NCBI GenBank assembly: GCA_046594105.1
Contig: JBKJQB010000055.1
Location: 1 to 10,442 of the forward strand
Length of the DNA: 10,442 bases
Reading direction: 5' to 3'
Origin: JBDSGC01 sp046594105
Lineage (GTDB): Bacteria; Acidobacteriota; Thermoanaerobaculia; Gp7-AA8
The position numbers were made by a program, and so were the translations under genes. Each line of letters starts with the position of its first letter. The first letter of the stretch is position 1. A model generated the notes under the pieces. That model made no database searches and was not told the DNA's origin. It worked only from the letters and a program-made list of their open reading frames with translations. Below are positions 7,301 to 10,442 of this stretch, one piece after another.

Positions 7301-7594
7301 GCCGCGGGCGGGTCGAGTGCGCCGTCAGACGCTCCTTCGTTCGAATCCGTCGCCGCGTCGCTGCGGTCCCTGCTGTCCCTGATTCAGAGTGCCGACGTCG
7401 CTCCGACGACGCAGACCGTCGCTGCAGTCGCCGAAACACGCAGCAGGCTGGCCGCGGTGCTGGAGCGCTGGAAAAAATTTGAGTCGGAGGAACTCCGGGC
7501 GCTCAACGCGAAGCTGAGCGAGGGGAAGCTTCCTCCCATCCGCCCCGACGCCACCTTGTCGCAGCGCATGTCTGCTTCGGACGAAGACGACTAG
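4382..7594 (+). CDS. Large secreted Asp-box (BNR/VPS10-sortilin-like) beta-propeller protein
   Basis: A 1,070-residue exported protein. Residues 1-28 are a signal peptide (MTSCSRRIAV, then a hydrophobic run ending AQTQA). Residues about 50-735 carry eleven Asp-box motifs of the S/T-x-D-G-G-x-x-W kind, starting near 86, 140, 191, 250, 301, 347, 391, 524, 591, 644 and 688; such boxes sit on turns of beta-propeller blades in sialidases and VPS10/sortilin-type proteins. The propeller closes with HGRGFWILDD (723-732). Residues about 750-905 look like a beta-sandwich region containing FLWDLRYAP, and about 905-1070 is a helical tail. Proteins of this layout are often annotated as glycosyl hydrolase or sortilin-like, but I see no proven sialidase active site; binding or scaffolding outside the cytoplasm is equally possible. 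AAGGGG seven bases before the ATG at 4382 fixes the start. Confidence 0.85.
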   Translation: MTSCSRRIAVLVVAGTSVFSTLIAQTQAALPCAPTGTGCAVSLTVAGEMRWRMVGPFRGGRTVAAVGIPAQPNVFYIGVNNGGVWKSTDYGRIWTPIFDSQPTGSIGAIAIAPSDPSTVYVGSGEGLQRPDLSTGDGIYKSTDAGLTWTHLGLRDGQQIPAIIVDPKDPNRLFVAVLGHPYGPNEERGIFRSTDGGKSFTKVLFRDENTGGMDLAFDPSDSQTVYADLWQARQGPWENGDFAGSGSGLYKSVDGGTTWKRLTAGLPSNSEGLGRIGLEVAAADPARLYAIVDATKLGGLYRSDDRGESWKLINADTRLWGRGGDFNEVRADPKNPDVVYVANVVTWKSTDGGKNFAAFRGAPGGDDYHRIWINPNDTKTILIASDQGAIITVNGGASWSSWYNQPTAQMYHVNADNAFPYRVCGGQQESGSACVQSRSDDGAITFRNWSPVGVEEYGYAVPDPLNPDLVYGGRVSRYDRRTGQTAQIGPKPLRTSGYRILRTAPLVFSTVDPHILFFGANTIWKTANGGQSWTEISPDLTRKEWAVPPNVGVYATTPAAKVTRRGVVYAIAPSPLEGNRIWAGTDDGLIHMTADGGTLWKNVTPPELRPWAKVSILEASHFDPLAAYAAINTFRLDDLRPHILRTSDGGATWTSITAGIPDGGIINVVREDPKKKGLLYAGSEREVFVSFDDGDHWQSLRLNMPASSIRDLIVHGDDLVVATHGRGFWILDDVETLRQSSAAAAESVFLYKPPQAWRWRWNQNSDTPLPPDEPAGQNPPEGAILDYSLKSGVSGPLTLEILDSKGAMIRRYSSADKATQPADAGQVPAYWIRPPQILSAAAGVHRFLWDLRYAPAPGTTVRYPIAAIYGDTAPMPSSPWVPSGSYTVKLTAGGRSVTQPLTVRMDPRVTTSTAGLQRQFELSRALYDGIVTLTGSTDRLHAVREQLKALKGRSGTLETSLDALDQSAATLEGAAAGGSSAPSDAPSFESVAASLRSLLSLIQSADVAPTTQTVAAVAETRSRLAAVLERWKKFESEELRALNAKLSEGKLPPIRPDATLSQRMSASDEDD

Positions 7595-7595
7595 G

Positions 7596-7637
7596 CCGGC
7601 ACGGCCGGCGGCGCTGCCGGCACGGCCGGCGGCGCTG
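7596..7637. repeat. Two perfect tandem copies of a 21-bp GC-rich unit
   Basis: 7596-7616 and 7617-7637 are identical 21-base units beginning CCGGCACGGCCGGC and ending GGCGCTG. The first unit starts one base after the stop codon of the Asp-box protein gene. Each unit contains self-complementary GCCGGC/GGCCGGC segments and could fold in the 3' end of the transcript. The second unit is also the outer end of the inverted-repeat arm 7616-7710; the matching arm at 8980-9074 has only one unit. Confidence 0.8.
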
Positions 7638-7710
7638 GTTGCCCAAGGCTCCGCCATGATCGCGCTTCAAGACTTTCTGCCGCGCAGGAGCGATTCCGAG
7701 CGCAAACCAT
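7616..7710 (+). repeat. Left arm of an imperfect inverted repeat (partner 8980-9074)
   Basis: Bases 7616-7688 are the reverse complement of 9002-9074 with about 4 mismatches in 73; the outer 35 or so bases are identical. Similarity then falls but returns at AAACCAT (7704-7710), giving an arm of about 95 bases. A short hairpin, CTGC-CGC-GCAG (7677-7687), is conserved in both arms. The inner edge meets an ATG at 7709, just as the other arm meets the ATG of the gene at 8550-8981. Confidence 0.85.
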
Positions 7711-7973
7711 GAAGACCTGTGGCGACCGCCTTCGGGGCCGCAAATGGATTCGTCCCGCTTTTCCCCGCGCAGGGCGCCAGGGCTTGACTGTCTGGCGCGC
7801 CTTGCGCGCGCCCTCCATCGCTCTACGATCTCCCGATTGTTGTCAGGAACCTGGACCGGTGAATGGGAACCTTTTGCTGAAGCGCGTGGAATCGTGCATG
7901 TGGTTCCCGGCCGAACGGCGGGCCGCACCCCGCTTTCCTGTGCATCCAGTGCGGACTGATTTAAGCTTCGGAG
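7711..7973. other. Non-coding stretch before the DUF1697 gene, with overlapping hairpins
   Basis: Together with the repeats, 7595-7973 is a 379-base gap without a recognisable gene. Short open frames exist on both strands (for example 7709-8056 and 7744-7959 on plus) but none gives a family-like protein, and the first would overrun the DUF1697 gene. Two alternative hairpins share bases: GCGCCAG (7774-7780) with CTGGCGC (7792-7798), and GGCGCGC (7794-7800) with GCGCGCC (7806-7812). They cannot form together. I found no clear promoter for the downstream gene. Confidence 0.4.
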
Positions 7974-8513
7974 GTGCCCGCTTACGTCGCCTTTCTGCGC
8001 GCCATCAATGTCGGGGGCCGCACCGTGACCATGGCCCGCCTCCGTGCGGTCTTTGAGGCCACCGCCTGTACTTCGGTAGAAACGTTCATCGCCAGCGGGA
8101 ACGTCATTTTCCACACGCGATCCACGAACGCCGCGGCGACGGAAACCAGACTGGAGAAAGCCCTGCGGGCAGCGCTGGGATACGAAGTGGCCACCTTCCT
8201 GCGGACCCCCTCCGAAGTCGTCTCCATCGCCCGTAACGATCCGTTCGATGGGGAGGAGTCGTCGAAGGAAGAACATAGCCTTTTCGTCACCATGCTGGCC
8301 AGTCCGCCCACGGAGGAATCCAGGCGGAAGCTGATGTCGAAAGCGTCCGCCCTCGATGCGTTCGCCGTAGTCGGTCGCGAGATGTACTGGTTGCGGCGAT
8401 CCCGCGAGACCGGTTTCAGCGGGGCTCAACTCGAGCGGATCTTCGGCCAGAAAGCAACGGCGCGGAACATCAACACCGTGCGTGCCATCGCAGCGCGACT
8501 CTCCCCGGCGTAG
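7974..8513 (+). CDS. DUF1697 family protein
   Basis: A 179-residue, probably cytoplasmic protein with the typical length and landmarks of DUF1697, a widespread bacterial family without a known reaction. It starts YVAFLRAINVGG (4-15), has FIASGNVIF (38-46), and ends with the family's conserved C-terminal block TGFSGAQLERIFGQKATARNINTV (146-169, residues listed without gaps in shorter parts: TGFSGAQLE, RIFGQK, ATARNINTV). The start is the GTG at 7974: the family begins within a few residues of the AFLR motif, and an in-frame TAA at 7962 excludes a longer form. The GGAG lies directly against the GTG, with almost no spacing, so initiation may be inefficient or unusual. It lies between the inverted-repeat arms and converges on the gene at 8550-8981. 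Confidence 0.88.
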   Translation: MPAYVAFLRAINVGGRTVTMARLRAVFEATACTSVETFIASGNVIFHTRSTNAAATETRLEKALRAALGYEVATFLRTPSEVVSIARNDPFDGEESSKEEHSLFVTMLASPPTEESRRKLMSKASALDAFAVVGREMYWLRRSRETGFSGAQLERIFGQKATARNINTVRAIAARLSPA

Positions 8514-8549
8514 GCCACCAGTCTTCTTCTCGCGGAAAGCGCGCTGTGG

Positions 8550-8981
8550 TCATGTGCGCTCCCGGCGATTGCGGCGCGCGGCCTTGAGTTCACCGGCATC
8601 GAGAAAGGGCCAGACGCGATGGTCGCCCTGCCTCTCGAACCAGCGGCGATACGGCCGCCAGATCAAGCCGAAGGTCAGGATGCTGGGGATAACGCCTAGC
8701 ACGCGGAGCCAGGTGGGCAACGAGGGCCAGCGATAGTCGCCGTTGCTCTCCAGGAACAGAATCCAGCGGGCGATCTCGCCGCGGTCTTCGCCGGTCAGCC
8801 TCTGCGGATGCGGCGTCTCCCCATCCGCCGGTTCGAGCAGCGAGGCCTGGGCCACGATCTCCCGGACCCCGCGATCCGTCGAACGGGGAGTGCGGGCGCG
8901 AAATTCAGGGCGAGAAATGCGGCCCGCGGCCAATCCGTCGAGGAGCTCGATGAGCTGGTCGCGTGAGATGCGGTCGATCAT
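8550..8981 (-). CDS. Uncharacterised small protein with a C-terminal membrane-like segment
   Basis: A 143-residue product of no named family I can give. The N-terminal part is helical and acidic (RDQLIELLDGLAAGRISRPEF), followed by DRGVREI and then LTGEDRGEIARWILFLES (62-79) and YRWP (83-86). This order, roughly 'RLT-E-R-x-I-x-R-W-I-L-F-L-x-S, then YxWP', resembles a set of small bacterial hypothetical proteins I recall only loosely. Residues 91-108 (WLRVLGVIPSILTFGLIW) are hydrophobic and could be a single membrane helix, followed by a basic tail ending RRNRRERT. The ATG at 8981 is chosen because the family-like sequence begins there; the frame continues to 9260 through repeat DNA with nothing recognisable. 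The region just before this ATG is the inverted-repeat arm 8980-9074, so its leader comes from the repeat. Confidence 0.7.
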   Translation of the reverse strand: MIDRISRDQLIELLDGLAAGRISRPEFRARTPRSTDRGVREIVAQASLLEPADGETPHPQRLTGEDRGEIARWILFLESNGDYRWPSLPTWLRVLGVIPSILTFGLIWRPYRRWFERQGDHRVWPFLDAGELKAARRNRRERT

Positions 8982-9074
8982 GGTTTTCGCTTCGTTCGGA
9001 GCCTGCGCGGCAGAACGTCTTGGAGCGTGATCTTGGCGGAGCCTTGGGCAACCAGCGCCGCCGGCCGTGCCGGC
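8980..9074 (-). repeat. Right arm of an imperfect inverted repeat (partner 7616-7710)
   Basis: Bases 9002-9074 match the reverse complement of 7616-7688 at about 69 of 73 positions, and the inner end 8980-8987 again matches. The arm occupies the region immediately upstream of the minus-strand gene at 8550-8981, and its inner edge is that gene's start codon. The outer end contains the GCCGGCCGTGCCGGC palindromic motif also seen at 4281-4303 and 7596-7637. Confidence 0.85.
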
Positions 9075-9243
9075 TACCGAGTGGCAATCGTAGTGCAGGG
9101 GAGAGTGCGGCGCCTCGTGCACGATCGGCATCGATGTGCGACCATGACATCGCGCAGCGTCCGCCACGGCATTCGTCGCCGCGGCGTGGCTGCGAGTCGT
9201 CAAATGACCGGCCGCCGGAATGGGCGGAAGCCAGGAGGACAAA
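9075..9243. other. Intergenic stretch before the lysine-rich mini-gene
   Basis: No recognisable protein on either strand. The stretch follows the repeat arm and ends in the strong ribosome-binding site of the mini-gene. I could not identify a confident promoter, although one for the mini-gene is expected here. Confidence 0.4.
9233..9238 (+). promoter_or_regulatory. Strong Shine-Dalgarno site (AGGAGG) of the mini-gene
   Basis: A full AGGAGG ends five bases before the ATG at 9244, the best ribosome-binding site in the window. It is the main reason for accepting the 20-codon frame as a gene. Confidence 0.75.
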
Positions 9244-9306
9244 ATGGCCAAAGGAAACAATAGTCAGCGCAAAGAGACGAAGAAGCCGAAGAAGGACAAG
9301 AAGTAG
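9244..9306 (+). CDS. Lysine-rich 20-residue mini-protein
   Basis: A complete 20-codon gene encoding MAKGNNSQRKETKKPKKDKK, from ATG 9244 to TAG 9304-9306. Eight of 20 residues are Lys and one is Arg, giving a strongly basic, hydrophilic, probably unstructured peptide with no signal or membrane segment. AGGAGG five bases upstream argues for active translation, and a perfect 12-bp hairpin 18 bases after the stop could end a short transcript. Short proteins starting MAKGxNxQ with Lys-rich tails are, as I recall, found in unrelated bacteria as unnamed proteins; I cannot verify that here. Its role is unknown; such basic peptides could bind nucleic acid or ribosomes. The gene is not part of an obvious operon. 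Confidence 0.65.
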   Translation: MAKGNNSQRKETKKPKKDKK

Positions 9307-9324
9307 AAGCCTTCGCCCCACCGT

Positions 9325-9362
9325 CCGCCTCCGTTGCTCGGGAAGCCGGTCAACGGAGGCGG
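9325..9362 (+). terminator. Perfect 12-bp hairpin, likely terminator of the mini-gene
   Basis: CCGCCTCCGTTG (9325-9336) pairs perfectly with CAACGGAGGCGG (9351-9362) around a 14-base loop. It follows the mini-gene's stop by 18 bases and lies in the gap where that gene converges on the VOC gene. There is no run of T after it on either strand, so it is not a textbook intrinsic terminator; it may still stop polymerase or protect the 3' end. Confidence 0.5.
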
Positions 9363-9372
9363 CGTACCCAAG

Positions 9373-9403
9373 GTTCGAAGTCAGCAGGGTTCGACGTCAG
9401 CAG
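9373..9403. repeat. Short tandem direct repeat (15 bp, two copies)
   Basis: GTTCGAAGTCAGCAG (9373-9387) is followed one base later by GTTCGACGTCAGCAG (9389-9403), differing at one position. It lies in the non-coding gap beyond the stop codon of the VOC gene. No function is suggested by the sequence. Confidence 0.6.
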
Positions 9404-9430
9404 ACGACCATCCCCGGGCCGCGGTGACAC

Positions 9431-9811
9431 TCACTCTCCGGCGCGAAAGTTCAGCTCCAGCGCCAGGCCGCCCGGGTCCTCGAGAAAAATCTGGGCATCG
9501 CCGCTTCCCGGTACCTCTCGGAGCCTGTAGGGAACCGAGTGGTCTTTGAGGCGCTGCACAGCATTCTCGAATCCGGAGCATCGGAGCGCGCAGTGGTCGA
9601 AGGGCGCGTTCGTTGTTTTCGAAGTCTCTCTCTCTTTCTCCGTGAGATGAACCAGAGCGCGATCCTGGGCGTAGAGCCAGAAGCCTGGTGTCCGGAACGG
9701 CGGCCTCGGGCCTTCCTGCAGTCCGAGGATGTCTACGTAGAACGCTCGGCATTCGTCGATCAGGGAGCGTGGACCGCTGATGTTGATGTGATCGATTCCC
9801 AGAACCTTCAT
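9431..9811 (-). CDS. VOC (glyoxalase/bleomycin-resistance fold) family protein
   Basis: A 126-residue single-module protein of the vicinal oxygen chelate superfamily, whose members bind a divalent metal and act as lyases, isomerases, dioxygenases or drug-binding proteins. The two beta-alpha-beta-beta-beta halves are visible: IDHINI (6-11), CRAFYVDILGLQEGPRPPF (21-39) and LVHL (53-56) in the first; FDHCALRCSG (71-80) and IFLEDPGGLALELNF (108-122) in the second. H8, H55, H73 and E119 sit where the four metal ligands usually are, so an active metal site is likely. The substrate cannot be predicted. The start at 9811 precedes the conserved DH strand, but no clear ribosome-binding site is seen. 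It lies 52 bases downstream of the M23 peptidase gene on the same strand and may be co-transcribed with it. Confidence 0.88.
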   Translation of the reverse strand: MKVLGIDHINISGPRSLIDECRAFYVDILGLQEGPRPPFRTPGFWLYAQDRALVHLTEKERETSKTTNAPFDHCALRCSGFENAVQRLKDHSVPYRLREVPGSGDAQIFLEDPGGLALELNFRAGE

Positions 9812-9863
9812 TGCTGCAGTGTAACGGCCGGCGCAGCTTGCTGATCTCAGGCGAAGTCTGCGA

Positions 9864-10442
9864 TCAGCGCCGGCCAGCCGTCAGCAGCGGATAGGGATTG
9901 ATGGGCGTGCCCTTCCACCAGCGCTTGTCCGCATCGAGGAGAAAAATCGCAAAGTGCAGATGCGGCGTGTCCTTCGGCGCGTTGCCGGTGGTTCCCACGT
10001 ATCCCACCAGTTCACCGCGCTTGAGCTGCTGGCCCTCATGCAGGCCGCTGGCGTAGGAGTCGAGGTGCGCGTAGTAGTAGCAGTAGCGGCCTTCCCGATC
10101 GAACTCGTACACGGTCAGGCCGCCGGGAACGCTGGTGAACAGTTTCTTCACCACTCCCTCCTCGGTGGCGATCACCGGCGTTCCGCGCGGCATCAGGATG
10201 TCGATCGCTTCATGTTTTCTGCCCCCACCGCGACGTTCATCGAACATGTCGTGGAGCGCCGACGCCTTCACACCAGTCACAGGAATGAGCAGTGCACGGG
10301 AAGGCTGATTCGCCGTGGGAGCAGGCGCGGAAATCGACGAGACCTCCGAGAGCGCTTCCTTGAGCTGCGCCGGAGGGGCTGCCGTTGAGGAAGGGGGAGC
10401 CGATGCCGCGGTCGCCGCGGGAACGGCCGGCGGAATGGACTC
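9864..10442 (-). CDS. M23 (LytM-type) metallopeptidase, 3' part; 5' end outside the window
   Basis: The frame is open from the right edge to the TGA at 9864-9866, giving the last 192 residues. About the first 45 visible residues are a flexible Ala/Pro/Ser/Thr-rich linker, as is common between an exported N-terminus and the enzyme domain. The rest is an M23 zinc peptidase domain. Metal and catalytic motifs are present: KHEAID (H and D of the HxxxD motif), YYAHLD and HLHF (HxH). This family cuts peptide bridges in peptidoglycan, or acts as a cell-wall-bound regulator, in the envelope. The GTG at 10280 is not the start: the codons before it continue the domain (RALLIPVTGV) into the linker. The VOC gene follows on the same strand. 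Confidence 0.88.
   Translation of the reverse strand, partial: ESIPPAVPAATAASAPPSSTAAPPAQLKEALSEVSSISAPAPTANQPSRALLIPVTGVKASALHDMFDERRGGGRKHEAIDILMPRGTPVIATEEGVVKKLFTSVPGGLTVYEFDREGRYCYYYAHLDSYASGLHEGQQLKRGELVGYVGTTGNAPKDTPHLHFAIFLLDADKRWWKGTPINPYPLLTAGRR

Noticed and set aside
7709..8056. 115-codon plus-strand frame starting at the left repeat arm
   Set aside because: It overruns the DUF1697 gene and has no recognisable motif. The ATG is noted as part of the repeat pattern but not called as a gene.
7503..8429. 308-codon minus-strand frame
   Set aside because: It is antisense to the end of the Asp-box gene, the repeats and DUF1697, with no family-like sequence.
7616..9074. Insertion sequence or transposon bounded by the inverted repeat
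   Set aside because: No transposase or recombinase lies between the arms, and I saw no target-site duplication outside them.
8982..9260. N-terminal extension of the uncharacterised gene 8550-8981
   Set aside because: It passes through the inverted-repeat arm and gives compositionally odd sequence.

Overview
The window is GC-rich, densely coded chromosomal DNA from a free-living bacterium. The gene mix (secreted Asp-box/VPS10-like 1,070-residue protein, secreted purple-acid-phosphatase-like enzyme, CE4 deacetylase, PilZ and DUF72 proteins, GC-rich palindromic intergenic repeats) fits Acidobacteriota or a similar soil/sediment phylum. That placement is inference; no marker gene is present. I see no tRNA, rRNA, CRISPR array, transposase, prophage gene or recognisable defence system.

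Left part (1-2785): the window opens on the last codons of a polysaccharide deacetylase, followed by a shrunken pseudogene on the minus strand. A secreted metallophosphatase (minus) then stands divergently to a complete polysaccharide deacetylase (plus), which converges on an intact uncharacterised 169-residue gene (minus). The tail and pseudogene at 1-152 are diverged copies of the deacetylase and uncharacterised gene at 1349-2722. The region is therefore a duplicated two-gene cassette, one copy of which has decayed next to the metallophosphatase.

Middle (2786-7594): a two-gene minus-strand operon joins a DUF72 (YecE-like) gene to a PilZ-domain (c-di-GMP receptor type) gene through an ATGA stop/start overlap. 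A short intergenic region with two GC-rich hairpins and a TATAAT box separates it from the large secreted Asp-box beta-propeller protein (plus).

Right part (7595-10442): a repeat-rich stretch precedes a DUF1697 gene (plus) that converges on a small uncharacterised, probably membrane-anchored protein (minus). These two genes lie between the arms of an imperfect inverted repeat of about 95 bp. Beyond it are a 20-codon lysine-rich mini-gene with a strong ribosome-binding site, a 12-bp perfect hairpin, a VOC/glyoxalase-fold gene (minus) and the 3' part of a secreted M23 (LytM) metallopeptidase gene (minus) that runs off the right edge.

The genes do not form one pathway. Cell-surface and polysaccharide functions recur (deacetylases, M23 peptidase, secreted phosphatase, secreted propeller protein, PilZ). 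The observations most worth follow-up are the inverted repeat whose inner edges touch ATG codons, the decayed cassette copy, the lysine-rich mini-gene and the coupled DUF72-PilZ pair.
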